Assembly: GCA_963704995.1 (NCBI GenBank)
Contig: CAVPIM010000020.1
Location: 54,640-118,639 of the forward strand
Direction: 5' to 3'
Length of the DNA stretch: 64,000 nucleotides
Origin: RYN-230 sp963704995
GTDB taxonomy: Bacteria; Actinomycetota; Actinomycetes; Streptosporangiales; Streptosporangiaceae
A model generated the notes under the pieces. It was not told the DNA's origin. It searched no databases and saw nothing but the letters and a program-made list of their open reading frames with translations. This document shows positions 1 to 8,829 of this stretch, one piece after another (the stretch's first letter is position 1; each line of letters opens with the position of its first letter). Both the position numbers and the translations under genes were made by a program.

Positions 1-2
1 TC

Positions 3-1274
3 GTGTTCACCGGCGCATCGGTGCTGTGCGGGTTCGCGACCACCACGCTGATGCTCCAGCTCTCCCGCGGGCTGCAGGGCATCGGCGGGGCGATCATGTT
101 CGCGGTCTCGCTGGCTCTGCTGGCGGACGCGTTCCGCGGCCGAGACCGGGGCACGGCGTTCGGGGTCTGGGGCGCGGTGACCGGCCTGGCCGTGGCGATC
201 GGCCCGCTCCTCGGCGGCCTGCTGACCTCCGGCCTGTCCTGGCGGTGGATCTTCTTCGTCAACGCGCCGATCGGCGTGATCGCCGTGGTCATCTCGGTGC
301 TGAAGGTGTCGGAGTCGCGCGCCCAGCAGGCCACCCGGCCCGACTGGGCGGGCTTCGTGCTCTTCACGGCGGCGCTGTCGTTCCTGGTCTACGCCCTGAT
401 CGAGTCCAACCACCGGTCTTTCACCGACGCCCTGGTGCTGGGCTGCCTGGTGGCCGCAGCCGTCCTGCTGGTCGCCTTCGTCCTGGTCGAGCGGCGCATC
501 GCGAGCCCGATGTTCGACCTCAGCCTGTTCCGGCTGCCGACGTTCGCCGGCGGCAGCGTCGCGGCGTTCGGCCTGAGCGCGTCGATCTTCGCGATGCTCC
601 TCTACATCGTGCTCTACCTGCAGGACATCCTGGGCTACTCGCCGCTGGGCACCGGCGTGCGGGTCATGTTCCTGTCCGGGGCCATCCTGGTGTCCGCCAC
701 GGTGGCGGGGCGGCTGACGTCACGGGTGCCCATCCGGCTGCTCATCGGGCCCGGCCTGATCCTCGTCGGGGCTGGCCTGCTGCTGATGCGCGGGCTCAGT
801 GCCGGATCGACCTGGACCCATCTCATTCCCGGGATGATCGTCGGCGGTCTCGGCGTCGGCCTGGTCAACCCGCCGCTGGCCTCGACCGCGGTCGGCGTGG
901 TCAAACCGGAGCAGGCGGGCATGGCCTCCGGCATCAACTCCACGTTCCGGCAGGTCGGGATCGCCACCGGCATCGCCTTGCTGGGCACGCTGTTCTCCAA
1001 CAAGGTGGCCAGCGAGGTCCGGTCCCGGATCGCCTCGGTACCGCACCTGTCCCACCAGGGGCCGAGGATCGCCTCCGCCGTCCAGTCCGGCGAGATCGGC
1101 CAGGTGATCGCCAGGCTGCCCGCCCCGCTGCGGCCCACGGTGGCCACGATCACCCGGTCCGCGTTCACCACCGGCCTGAACCACATCCTCCTGGTCGCGG
1201 CCATCATCGCCCTGGCCTCCGGCGTCATCTCCCTGATCGCCATCCGCACCAGGGACTTCGCCCAGCAGACCTGA
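3..1274 (+). CDS. MFS drug-efflux transporter (DHA2/EmrB-QacA type), 5' end outside window
   Basis: Integral-membrane proton-driven exporter, probably of drugs or toxic metabolites. The reading frame is already open at the window edge, so only the C-terminal 423 residues or so are seen. Visible features are the RGLQGIGGA stretch, the antiporter motif C region (GAVTGLAVAIGPLLGGLL, residues about 57-74) and roughly ten further hydrophobic segments, as expected for a 14-helix DHA2 protein. The substrate cannot be inferred. It converges on the fasciclin gene, with a strong hairpin between the two. The true start lies upstream of the window. Confidence 0.9.
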   Translation: MFTGASVLCGFATTTLMLQLSRGLQGIGGAIMFAVSLALLADAFRGRDRGTAFGVWGAVTGLAVAIGPLLGGLLTSGLSWRWIFFVNAPIGVIAVVISVLKVSESRAQQATRPDWAGFVLFTAALSFLVYALIESNHRSFTDALVLGCLVAAAVLLVAFVLVERRIASPMFDLSLFRLPTFAGGSVAAFGLSASIFAMLLYIVLYLQDILGYSPLGTGVRVMFLSGAILVSATVAGRLTSRVPIRLLIGPGLILVGAGLLLMRGLSAGSTWTHLIPGMIVGGLGVGLVNPPLASTAVGVVKPEQAGMASGINSTFRQVGIATGIALLGTLFSNKVASEVRSRIASVPHLSHQGPRIASAVQSGEIGQVIARLPAPLRPTVATITRSAFTTGLNHILLVAAIIALASGVISLIAIRTRDFAQQT

Positions 1275-1315
1275 CCCGCAGCCGGTGAAACCGCCATGCG
1301 GACGCGGTGGGCATG

Positions 1316-1350
1316 GTGCGGGGTCGCGCCCCCCGGGCGCGGCCCCGCAC
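1316..1350. terminator. Bidirectional hairpin terminator between convergent genes
   Basis: A 15-bp GC-rich inverted repeat (arms 1316-1330 and 1336-1350, one G-T wobble) closes a 5-nt loop. It lies between the stop codons of the MFS gene (plus) and the fasciclin gene (minus), so it can end transcription from both sides. There is no U-tract, as is usual in high-GC actinomycetes. Confidence 0.7.
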
Positions 1351-1362
1351 GGCCAGGCCGGC

Positions 1363-2001
1363 TCAGGTCTTCGGCATGAGCACGGAGTTGATGATGTACA
1401 CGGTGGCGTTGGCGGTGGTCACGTCACCGCAGACCACCTTGGCGCCGTTGACCGTGTAGGTGGAGCCCATCTTGGCCAGCGTCACCTTGGCGCCCTCCAG
1501 GGTCTTCTCCTTGGTGCCCATGGAGAAGTCGCCGGTGGTGACCTTCCCGCCCACGACGTGGTAGGTCAGGATCTTGGTCAGCTCGGCCTTGTCCGCGAGG
1601 ACCTTGCCCAGCGTGGCCGACGGAATCGCAGCGAACGCGCTGTTCTCCGGCGCGAACACGGTGATGCCCTTGGCCGAGTTGAGCGTGTCAACCAGGTTCG
1701 CCTTCTTGACCGCGGTGACCAGGGTGGACAGCACCGGGTTGTTCGACGCGGCGGTGGCCACCGGCGCGGTGGACATGCCGGTGAAGCTGCCGGCCCCCGA
1801 CGACGGGACCGCGGAGCAGGCCGGCCCGAACGGCGCCGACGCGGTCTGCGCCGACTGGGTCGGCATGGCCGAGGCGGAGGACGACGACGAGGACGGGGTG
1901 CCCGACCCTGAGCTCGCCGAGGTGCCGCTGGAACCGCACGCGGCGGCACCGAACGCGAGGCCGGCGGACAGGACAGCGATGGCAGGGACCTTGTATTTCA
2001 T
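1363..2001 (-). CDS. Fasciclin (FAS1) domain lipoprotein
   Basis: Secreted, lipid-anchored protein of 212 residues. A signal peptide ends in the lipobox AAAC (Cys at about 22), followed by a Ser/Gly/Thr-rich linker to about residue 75. A single FAS1 domain follows, with conserved blocks such as ITVFAPENSAFAAIP and the YHVV motif. FAS1 domains act in adhesion or protein-protein contact; MPT70/MPT83 of mycobacteria are relatives. The ATG at 2001 is preceded by AAGGAG. It lies about 60 bp downstream of the molybdenum oxidoreductase gene on the same strand and is probably co-transcribed. A FAS1 protein beside a sulfite-oxidase-fold protein is a recurrent actinobacterial pairing, which suggests a shared envelope role. 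Confidence 0.92.
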   Translation of the reverse strand: MKYKVPAIAVLSAGLAFGAAACGSSGTSASSGSGTPSSSSSSASAMPTQSAQTASAPFGPACSAVPSSGAGSFTGMSTAPVATAASNNPVLSTLVTAVKKANLVDTLNSAKGITVFAPENSAFAAIPSATLGKVLADKAELTKILTYHVVGGKVTTGDFSMGTKEKTLEGAKVTLAKMGSTYTVNGAKVVCGDVTTANATVYIINSVLMPKT

Positions 2002-2063
2002 TTCTTCTGGACTCCTTGGTTATGGGTTAACGGAACATCTGGGGATGAGGTCATTCGCCGGGG

Positions 2064-3635
2064 CTATGTCACGGTCACCGTGACCGTGTCCCAGCCCGTG
2101 GCCCCGTTGGGGAAGATGGGCACGCGGCGGGACGGCTGGGTGGCGTGGGTGCCGTCGGTCGCGCGGACCGACAGCGTGTGCAGCCCCGGCCGCGCGTCCC
2201 ACTCCCACACCCACTGCCGCCACGTGTCGATGCCGGGCACGGGCGCGAGCCGGGCCTGCTTCCAGGGCCCGTTGTCCGCCCGGACCTGCACCGCGTCGAT
2301 GCCGCGGTGCGGCGCCCAGGCCACCCCGGCCACGGCGGTGCGGCCCGCCTTGACCTGGGCCAGGGGCTTGGGCACGTCGATCCGCGACTCGGTCTTGATC
2401 GGGGCCCGGGTGGAGTAGCCCCGCTGCACCCAGTAGGACTTCTGCGCCGCGAACGTGGTGATCTCCAGGTCGACCACCCACTTGGTGGCCGACACGTAGC
2501 CGTACAGCCCGGGCACCAGCATGCGGGCCGGGAACCCGTGCGCGACCGGGAGCGGCTGGCCGTTCATGCCCACCGCGAGCAGCGCGTCCCGGCCGTCCAT
2601 GACCGTCTCGACCGGGGTGCCGCAGGTCCAGCCGTCCGACGACGTGCTCAGGATCTGATCGGCGCCGCGCTTGACGCCGGCCTCCCGCAGCAGGGCCGCG
2701 AGGCTGGCGCCCAGCCACCGGGCGTTGCCTGCGTACGGGCCACCGACCTGGTTGGAAACGCAGGCCAGGGTGATGTCCGCCTCGGTGAGCGGCCGCCTGA
2801 GCAGCTGGTCGAAGGTGATGTCCAGCTCGCGCTCGACCAGGCCGTGCACCCGCAGCCGCCACTGCTCCGGCGGGACCTGGGGCAGGCTGAGCGCGGTGTC
2901 CACCCGGTAGAAGCTCCCGTTCGGCGTGGTGAACGGGCTGATCCCCGGGACGGCGAGGTCCGCGCCACCCGGCGCCGCCGGGCCGGTGACCGCCGGGCCG
3001 GGAAGCCTGATCGCGGAGCGCGCGGTGGATACGCTGAACCGGGATAGCAGCGCCTGGCCCGCGCCGGCCCCGCCGGCGGCCAGGACGACAGCCCCGCCCG
3101 CGGTCAGCAGGAACCGCCGGCGGCCGGGGGCCTGAGGCCGCGGCGCGGCAGGCGCAGCCGGGGCGCGGACCAGCAGGAGCAGGACGAGCGCGCCCGCGGC
3201 CACGCCGACGAGCGTGGGGATCGCGCCGGACGGGCCGGAGACTGGCCTGGTCGCGACGGCCGCGACGCCGATGGCGGCGAAAACGGCCAGCCCGGCCAGC
3301 CCGTAGGCCAGCCGGCGCCGGGCCAGGATCCCGATGAGCATGGCGAAGAGAGCGAGCACCACATAGATGCCGGCCAGCAGCACGGTCTTGTCGTGGCTGC
3401 CGAAATGCTGGATCGCGAAGTCCTTAACTGGGATCGGCGTCAGGTCTATCGCCGCGCTGCCGACCGCAATCACCGGCTCCCCCGCGGGCCCGGTGAGGCC
3501 GGCCACCAGCTGGGCCACGCCGATCGCGGCCGCCGCGGCCAGCAGCCCGGTCAGGGCGCCGGTCATGGCGGCCCCGAGGAGGCCCCGTATCTGCCGCGCT
3601 TTTGCTTTCATCACGGGGGAATTCGGCCCGGGCAT
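2064..3635 (-). CDS. Membrane-bound molybdopterin-dependent oxidoreductase (sulfite oxidase fold)
   Basis: Predicted redox enzyme of 523 residues with the molybdenum cofactor on the outer face of the membrane. Hydrophobic helices lie at about 18-45, 84-105, 108-128, 138-157 and 174-197. The SUOX Mo-binding domain follows (about 240-410), with the likely Mo-ligating cysteine at 292 in TLACVSNQVGG, and then an Ig-like Mo-co dimerisation domain (about 415-523). No haem domain is present, so electrons must pass to a separate partner. The substrate is unknown; assigning sulfite would be a guess. The start may be ATG 3635 or ATG 3611, since neither has a clear ribosome site. Confidence 0.9.
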   Translation of the reverse strand: MPGPNSPVMKAKARQIRGLLGAAMTGALTGLLAAAAAIGVAQLVAGLTGPAGEPVIAVGSAAIDLTPIPVKDFAIQHFGSHDKTVLLAGIYVVLALFAMLIGILARRRLAYGLAGLAVFAAIGVAAVATRPVSGPSGAIPTLVGVAAGALVLLLLVRAPAAPAAPRPQAPGRRRFLLTAGGAVVLAAGGAGAGQALLSRFSVSTARSAIRLPGPAVTGPAAPGGADLAVPGISPFTTPNGSFYRVDTALSLPQVPPEQWRLRVHGLVERELDITFDQLLRRPLTEADITLACVSNQVGGPYAGNARWLGASLAALLREAGVKRGADQILSTSSDGWTCGTPVETVMDGRDALLAVGMNGQPLPVAHGFPARMLVPGLYGYVSATKWVVDLEITTFAAQKSYWVQRGYSTRAPIKTESRIDVPKPLAQVKAGRTAVAGVAWAPHRGIDAVQVRADNGPWKQARLAPVPGIDTWRQWVWEWDARPGLHTLSVRATDGTHATQPSRRVPIFPNGATGWDTVTVTVT

Positions 3636-3752
3636 GATTTCAGATTGGGTGGGGCGGGCAAATAACCGAATTCCGGGGGATGGCGATTATCACACCAATC
3701 CGCGCGGCGCAGGGCTCCGAATAAACCCCTCAGCCTTGTTAATCTATTTCCC

Positions 3753-4244
3753 GTGAATACCGGGGATCCGGGCTATTACGGCGGCTACCGGCTGGAGCGG
3801 TTCGTGGCCGCCCAGGACGCCGGCGGGACGTACCGCCGTGCGGTCGCGGAGCTGCGGGCGGGCCGCAAGGTGAGCCACTGGATGTGGTTCGTGTTCCCGC
3901 AGATCTCCGGCCTCGGGCGGAGCGCCACGGCCCAGGAGTTCGCGATCTCCTCGCTCGGCGAGGCCCGCGCGTACCTGCGTCATCCGGTGCTGGGCCCGCG
4001 GCTGGCCGAAAGCGCCCGGGTCCTCACCGGGGTGGCGGGGCGCACCGCGGAGCAGATCTTCGGCGGCCTGGACGCGCAGAAGCTGCGCTCGTCCATGACG
4101 CTGTTCCTCCGGGCCGAAGCCGCGCAAGCCGCCGAAGCCGCGCAAGCCTGCGACGGGAGTGACACCGGGTCGTTGTTCGCCCAGGTCCTGCGCCAGTACT
4201 TCGACGGCCAGCCCGACCCCGCGACCGACCGGCTGCTGGGCTAG
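3753..4244 (+). CDS. DUF1810 family protein
   Basis: Small cytoplasmic protein of 163 residues that matches the DUF1810 pattern: an N-terminal YRLERFVAAQ helix, the signature SHWMWFVFPQISGLG (about 47-61), then the conserved EFAISSLGEARAYLRHPVLG block. The biochemical function of this widespread family is not established. The GTG start at 3753 has no Shine-Dalgarno, but a TAATCT hexamer ends about 7 nt upstream, so a leaderless transcript is likely. It stands alone, divergent from the oxidoreductase gene. The C-terminal part carries a small Ala/Glu-rich duplication (AAQAAEAAQA). Confidence 0.9.
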   Translation: MNTGDPGYYGGYRLERFVAAQDAGGTYRRAVAELRAGRKVSHWMWFVFPQISGLGRSATAQEFAISSLGEARAYLRHPVLGPRLAESARVLTGVAGRTAEQIFGGLDAQKLRSSMTLFLRAEAAQAAEAAQACDGSDTGSLFAQVLRQYFDGQPDPATDRLLG

Positions 4245-4309
4245 CCCGAGACGTGCGCCAGTGCCCCCGGCGTGGCCCGCCCGCCGGCGGTCCGCGCTGA
4301 CCAGGCATC

Positions 4310-5584
4310 ATGGTCCTCGTGGCGAACCGGATCTTCATCGATCTCGGCCCGCTGCGTGAATCCCGCGGCTTCCGCCTGCTGTTCACGGGCCAGTTCGTGG
4401 AGGTGTTCGGCAGCCAGCTCACCGCGGTGGCGATCCCGTTCCAGGTCTATGACCTGACCCGGTCGTCGCTCCAGGTGGGTCTGGTCAGCCTGGCCCAGCT
4501 GCTGCCGCTGATCGCCGGGGCGCTGATCGGCGGCTCGCTCGGCGACGCGCTCGACCGGCGGCTCATCATCGTGATCGCGTCGGTGCTGCTCGCGCTGACC
4601 ACCGGCGGGCTGGCCGTCAACGCGGCCGCGGCGCACCCGTCGCTGGCCGCGGTCTACCTGGTCAGCGCGGCCGCGGCCGGCCTGGCCGGGGTAGCCTCCA
4701 CGGCCAGCAACGCGGCGGTCCCCGCGCTGGTGGCGCCCCGGCACCTGGTCGCCGCGTACGCCGCTACCCAGGTCGTCGACCAGGTCGGCCTGGTGGTCGG
4801 GCCGGCCCTGGCCGGGCTGCTGATCGATGCCGTGCAGCTGCCGTGGGTCTACGCCGCCACTGCCGTCATCTACCTGCTGACCGCCCTGGCCGTGGCGCGC
4901 ATGCCGGCCATCCCGCCGGTGCCGGAGGCTGGCCGCCCCGGGCTCGGCGCGATCGTGGCGGGCCTGCGCTACCTGCGCGGGCGGCAGGCCATGCAGGGGG
5001 CTTACCTCATCGACGTCAACGCCATGGTGTTCGGCATGCCGCGGGCGCTATTCCCTGCGCTGGCCGTGTCGGTGTTCCACGGCGGGGCCCGCACGCTCGG
5101 CTACCTGTACGCCGCGCCCGCCGCGGGTGCCCTGATCGGCGCGCTCACCACCGGCTGGCTGGCGCGGGTCCACCGGCAGGCCTGGGCCGTGATCGTGGCC
5201 GTCGTCGTCTGGGGCGCGGCGATCGTCGCGTTCGGGCTGGTCCACGTGCTGTGGGCCGCGCTGGCCCTGCTCGCGGTGGCGGGCTGGGCCGACGTGATCT
5301 CGGCCGTGCTCCGCTCCACGATCCTGCAGACCGCTACCTCCGAGGAGTACCGGAGCCGGGTGTCCGCCGTGCAGATCGCCGTGGTCACCGGCGGCCCGCG
5401 GCTCGGCGACCTGGAAGCCGGCGCCGTGGCCACCCTGGTATCGACCGAGTTCTCGATCGTGTCGGGCGGCCTCGCGTGCATCGCCGGGGCGGCCGCGCTG
5501 GCCGGCCTGCTGCCGGGGTTCCGCCGTTACGACCGGCGCCGCCCGATATCCCACTACAACCCAGAGCAACAGGGCGGCCCGTGA
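4310..5584 (+). CDS. MFS transporter (EntS/MFS_3-like)
   Basis: Twelve-helix permease of 424 residues in the inner membrane. The N-terminal segment SRGFRLLFTGQFVEVFGSQL and the loop LGDALDRRLIIV (motif A like) resemble MFS_3/EntS-type exporters, which include siderophore and macrolide exporters. The substrate is not predictable, and no biosynthetic or regulatory gene adjoins it. The ATG at 4310 lacks a strong ribosome site; GTG 4319 is an alternative. The end is only 78 bp from the PIG-L gene, so the two may be co-transcribed. Confidence 0.88.
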   Translation: MVLVANRIFIDLGPLRESRGFRLLFTGQFVEVFGSQLTAVAIPFQVYDLTRSSLQVGLVSLAQLLPLIAGALIGGSLGDALDRRLIIVIASVLLALTTGGLAVNAAAAHPSLAAVYLVSAAAAGLAGVASTASNAAVPALVAPRHLVAAYAATQVVDQVGLVVGPALAGLLIDAVQLPWVYAATAVIYLLTALAVARMPAIPPVPEAGRPGLGAIVAGLRYLRGRQAMQGAYLIDVNAMVFGMPRALFPALAVSVFHGGARTLGYLYAAPAAGALIGALTTGWLARVHRQAWAVIVAVVVWGAAIVAFGLVHVLWAALALLAVAGWADVISAVLRSTILQTATSEEYRSRVSAVQIAVVTGGPRLGDLEAGAVATLVSTEFSIVSGGLACIAGAAALAGLLPGFRRYDRRRPISHYNPEQQGGP

Positions 5585-5662
5585 GGCGCCACGCGCCACC
5601 ATCTTCTTCGCCAGCGGCAACTACACCGTCTGGCTGACCATCCGCGGTGGCAGGCTGTCCCC

Positions 5663-6475
5663 ATGGCGACGGTGGTGGCCTTCCATGCCCATCCTGACGA
5701 CGAGGTGCTGCTGACGGGGGGGACGCTGGCCCGGATGGCGGCCGAGGGGCACCGGGTGGTCATCGCGGTGGCCACGGACGGGATCATGGGGCCGGCCACC
5801 GGGCCGGGTATCTGGGCGGGCACCCGTGACCGGCTCGCGGAACTGCGGGCCAGCGCGGCACAGCTGGGCGCGGCCCGGGTCGTGCACCTGGGCTACGCGG
5901 ACAGCGGGCACGGGCCGGTGCTGTTTCCCGACCCGCCGGACCGCCCGCGTTTCGCCCGCGCCGACCCGGGTGAGGCGGCCGCGAAGCTCGCCACCCTGAT
6001 CCGGGAGGAACACGCTGACCTGCTGCTGAGCTACGATCCGCACGGCGGGTACGGCCACCGCGATCACGTCCGGGTGCACGAGGTCGGGGCCCGGGCCGCC
6101 GCGCTCTGCGGCGTCCGGGTCTGGGAGGCGACGCTCCCGCGCGAACTGGTGCTCCCGTTGTTCACCGCGGCGCGCCTGCTGCGGATGGTAGGCCGCTACG
6201 ACGCGACCGCCATCCGGGGCGGGTTCACCCCCCGGTCCGCGATCACGCACCGGGTGAACGTGCGCCGCTACGCCGCCCGCAAGCGCGCCGCCCTGGCTGC
6301 CCACCAGTCGTTCGTGCGCGGGAGCCGGGGGCGGCCCCGCCACCTGCCCCGCGCCCTGGTGGCGCTGCCGGTGCCGGTGTTCGGGCTCCTGCTCGGCCGC
6401 GAGTGGTTCGCCGAGCCCGGCCGGCCAGCCGCGAATTCAGATAACGAAAACCGGCCCGGCCCGGTCCCCCGCTGA
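5663..6475 (+). CDS. PIG-L family deacetylase
   Basis: Zinc-dependent N-acetyl-sugar deacetylase fold of the MshB/BshB/PIG-L kind, 270 residues. The AHPDDE zinc motif is at residues 9-14, and the second ligand region is GYGHRDHVRVHEV at about 131-143. The substrate is probably an N-acetylglucosaminyl conjugate, but the family is broad and mycothiol synthesis cannot be claimed. The protein is cytoplasmic. It lies downstream of the MFS gene on the same strand, and the small gene at 6524 follows closely. The C-terminal tail after about 250 is basic and disordered-looking. Confidence 0.9.
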   Translation: MATVVAFHAHPDDEVLLTGGTLARMAAEGHRVVIAVATDGIMGPATGPGIWAGTRDRLAELRASAAQLGAARVVHLGYADSGHGPVLFPDPPDRPRFARADPGEAAAKLATLIREEHADLLLSYDPHGGYGHRDHVRVHEVGARAAALCGVRVWEATLPRELVLPLFTAARLLRMVGRYDATAIRGGFTPRSAITHRVNVRRYAARKRAALAAHQSFVRGSRGRPRHLPRALVALPVPVFGLLLGREWFAEPGRPAANSDNENRPGPVPR

Positions 6476-6523
6476 CCGGCCCGTCGCCGGGTGGCGGATC
6501 ACGATCGGGGAGACAATGGGTGC

Positions 6524-6862
6524 GTGGCAAATCTGCTGATCGACGAGGGCTCGGTGACCGTCACGCTCACTACGGCGGAGAAGTTCGAGGCCCTGCACGG
6601 TGACGTCATCATCCCCCGGTCGTCCGTGCGGGACGTGCGGGTGGTCCAGGACGGCATGGAGGAAATCCACGGCGTGAGGATGCCCGGTACCGGGTTCCCC
6701 GGAGTGGTCATGGTCGGGACCTGGCGCGACACGTCCGGGGTCACGTTCGCGGTCTGCCATGGCCGCCGGCCCGCCGTCGTATTCGAACTGACCGGCCATC
6801 CCTATGACCGGGTGGTGGTCACGGTCGAGAACCCGGAGGAAGCCCTGGACGCCTTCCCCTAA
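6524..6862 (+). CDS. Conserved hypothetical protein, possible PH-like fold
   Basis: Protein of 112 residues, predicted to be all beta with one C-terminal helix. Alternating hydrophobic strands (VTVTLT, VIIPRSSVRDVRVV, VVMVGTW, VTFAVCHG, AVVFELTG, RVVVTVENP) followed by a short helix recall bacterial PH-domain proteins, but this is only a shape argument. GTG 6524 was preferred over the upstream in-frame GTG 6491 because GGGGAG sits about 10 nt before it. There is no signal peptide or membrane segment. Confidence 0.65.
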   Translation: MANLLIDEGSVTVTLTTAEKFEALHGDVIIPRSSVRDVRVVQDGMEEIHGVRMPGTGFPGVVMVGTWRDTSGVTFAVCHGRRPAVVFELTGHPYDRVVVTVENPEEALDAFP

Positions 6863-6915
6863 GGTGTTCGTCCCCCGAGCGCTCAGCCGCCCAGGGCGCT
6901 CAGTCCCCGCAGAGG

Positions 6916-8607
6916 TCAGTGGCAGGCGGCCGTGGCCAGCCGGCAGTAGCACGAGGCGGTGATCGGCACGTCGGCGCGCGCCGCGGCGATCCTGAGCTGC
7001 TGCCCGATGATCCCGGCCAGTTCGTGCTTGCCCAGCCTGATCAGGCACTCGTGGTAGCCGTGCAGGCTCCACACGTTGCCGGGGTGCTGGCAGGCCCGGG
7101 CCAGGGTGCCGTCCAGCCCGAGATCGGCGCGGTAGACCGCTTCGGCCTCCTCGACCCGGCCCTGCTCCAGCAGCAGGGCGCCGTAGGCGTGCCGGGCCGG
7201 CTGCATCCAGCCCCACGGCTCGTCGTAGGGCAGGCCGTCGTCCAGGTCGATGCTGCGCCGCAGCGCCGCGAAGGCCGCGTCGTAGTGGCCCCGGCGGTAC
7301 TCCAGCTCGCCGTCCAGCATGGCCGAGGCCACCTGGAGGATGTCCTGGCAGGTGTTGTTGAACACCATGCGTGCGGCGGGTACCCGGGCCACCGCTTCTG
7401 TGAACTGGCGGCGCTCCTGCTCAGCGTCGTCCACCCGGCCGGTCGCGGACAGGGCCACGCCCTTCGCGTAGTGCATCATCGCCGTGGTCACGCAGTACAG
7501 CCCCGGGTCCGCCGGCAGCGGCGCGGCGATGATGTCCGCCCAGCACCCGAACCGGACCAGCACGTGCATCCTCATCGGCACGAAGCCCTCGAGCCAGTCC
7601 GCCATCGGCGGGACCGCTACCCGCAGCAGCTCCTCAGGGATGGACGCGGCCAGCTGGTCCGCCGCGTCCAGGGCGGCCTGCGCCTGGCCCAGGAGCATCG
7701 CGCCGTAGATCTTGAAGTGATAGTCGTGCGCCCGGTACAGCGTGTAGAAGTTCATCCCGCCCCGGCGGGCCCGGAATTTCTCGTCGGCCTCGATCGCGGC
7801 GGAGTTGGCGGACACCACACGCGCGTAGTCGCCGCACAGCACGTCCAGGTGCGTCGGCATGTGCCGCAGGTGCCCCGCGTCCGGCACCAGATCGCGGAGC
7901 AGGTCACCGGCCCGGAGGGCGGTTTCCGGGGTGGGCGACATCTCCATCAGGTGGATGTACATGTGCAGGATCCCGGGGTGGGCCTGGCCGCCGGGAGAGG
8001 CCAGGGCCCGCTCCAGTACCTCCCGGGTCTCATCTGTGGCCGCCCCGTCGGCTGGCTGCCCGGTCGCCTGGTCCCACAGCGCCCACGGCGTGAGGTTCAT
8101 CAGCGCGTCGGCCAGCAGCGCCGCCACGTCGAGGTCGTCGGGGTAGGACCGGTAGACCTCGCGCATGGCGTCGGCGTAGCCGGTATTCCACGGGCTGCAG
8201 TCCGCGGCGGGCACCGCGGACGGGTACCGGGCGGCCAGGGCGCGCACCAGCGCGCGCTCGACCGGCGGGGCCCCGCCGACCTGAGCGGTACTGGCGGATT
8301 CGGCTGACCCAGCGGCCTGGACAGCGGCCTGTGCCGCGGTGAACGCCCGCGACACCGACGAGGCCAGCTCAGCCTGGCCGAACGCCTCCCAGGGCTTGTT
8401 GTAGTTAGGGCCCAGCGCGTAGGCCAGCCCCCAGTACCCGAGCGCGCAGCCGGGGTCAGCCTCGATGACCCGCTCGAAGCACGTCACGGCTTCCTCGTGA
8501 TTGAACCCATACGCCCAGACCAGACCCCGGCTGAACCAGAGCTGCGCGGCGGGGGACGAGGTGGTCACCGGCCGGGTGTAGGCACCGAGATCGAAATACT
8601 CACCCAT
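6916..8607 (-). CDS. Tetratricopeptide-repeat protein
   Basis: Cytoplasmic helical-repeat protein of 563 residues. TPR-like units are clear near the N-terminus (AQLWFSRGLVWAYGFNHEEA, then CFERVIEADPGCALGYWGLA) and again near the C-terminus (GALLLEQGRVEEAEAVYRAD). Such proteins are scaffolds; nothing identifies a partner. The ATG at 8607 is preceded by AGGGGAG at good spacing. The gene is monocistronic as far as can be seen, with an array of 26-bp repeats between it and the L,D-transpeptidase gene. No catalytic motif was found. Confidence 0.85.
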   Translation of the reverse strand: MGEYFDLGAYTRPVTTSSPAAQLWFSRGLVWAYGFNHEEAVTCFERVIEADPGCALGYWGLAYALGPNYNKPWEAFGQAELASSVSRAFTAAQAAVQAAGSAESASTAQVGGAPPVERALVRALAARYPSAVPAADCSPWNTGYADAMREVYRSYPDDLDVAALLADALMNLTPWALWDQATGQPADGAATDETREVLERALASPGGQAHPGILHMYIHLMEMSPTPETALRAGDLLRDLVPDAGHLRHMPTHLDVLCGDYARVVSANSAAIEADEKFRARRGGMNFYTLYRAHDYHFKIYGAMLLGQAQAALDAADQLAASIPEELLRVAVPPMADWLEGFVPMRMHVLVRFGCWADIIAAPLPADPGLYCVTTAMMHYAKGVALSATGRVDDAEQERRQFTEAVARVPAARMVFNNTCQDILQVASAMLDGELEYRRGHYDAAFAALRRSIDLDDGLPYDEPWGWMQPARHAYGALLLEQGRVEEAEAVYRADLGLDGTLARACQHPGNVWSLHGYHECLIRLGKHELAGIIGQQLRIAAARADVPITASCYCRLATAACH

Positions 8608-8698
8608 CAGCGACTCCCCTGGGCCGCCCGGCCAGGCGGCGCGCCACGCGTGCTGCCGAGTATGCCAGCCCGGGCCGCCAGGGCGGTGGCTAGCGCGG

Positions 8699-8829
8699 CA
8701 TCACGAAACGCCCGGTGAGTGCGGACATCACGGGACGCCGGGCGGGCGCGGCATCACGAGACGCCGGGCGGGCGCGGCATCACGAGACGCCGGGCGGGCG
8801 CGGCATCACGAGACGCGAGGCGGGCGCGG
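8699..8829. repeat. 26-bp tandem repeat array (four units plus a decayed one)
   Basis: Units at 8726-8751, 8752-8777, 8778-8803 and 8804-8829 differ by only a few bases; a degenerate copy starts at 8699. Each begins CATCACGAGACG. The unit length is not a multiple of three and there are no spacers, so this is neither a coding repeat nor CRISPR. The stop codon of the L,D-transpeptidase gene (8806-8808, minus strand) lies inside the last unit. Confidence 0.85.

Noticed and set aside
5585..5662. A possible short coding remnant before the PIG-L gene
   Set aside because: It is too short to recognise any family and has no start or ribosome site.
8699..8829. A CRISPR array
   Set aside because: The repeats are directly adjacent with no spacers, the unit has no palindromic ends, and no cas gene is present in the window.
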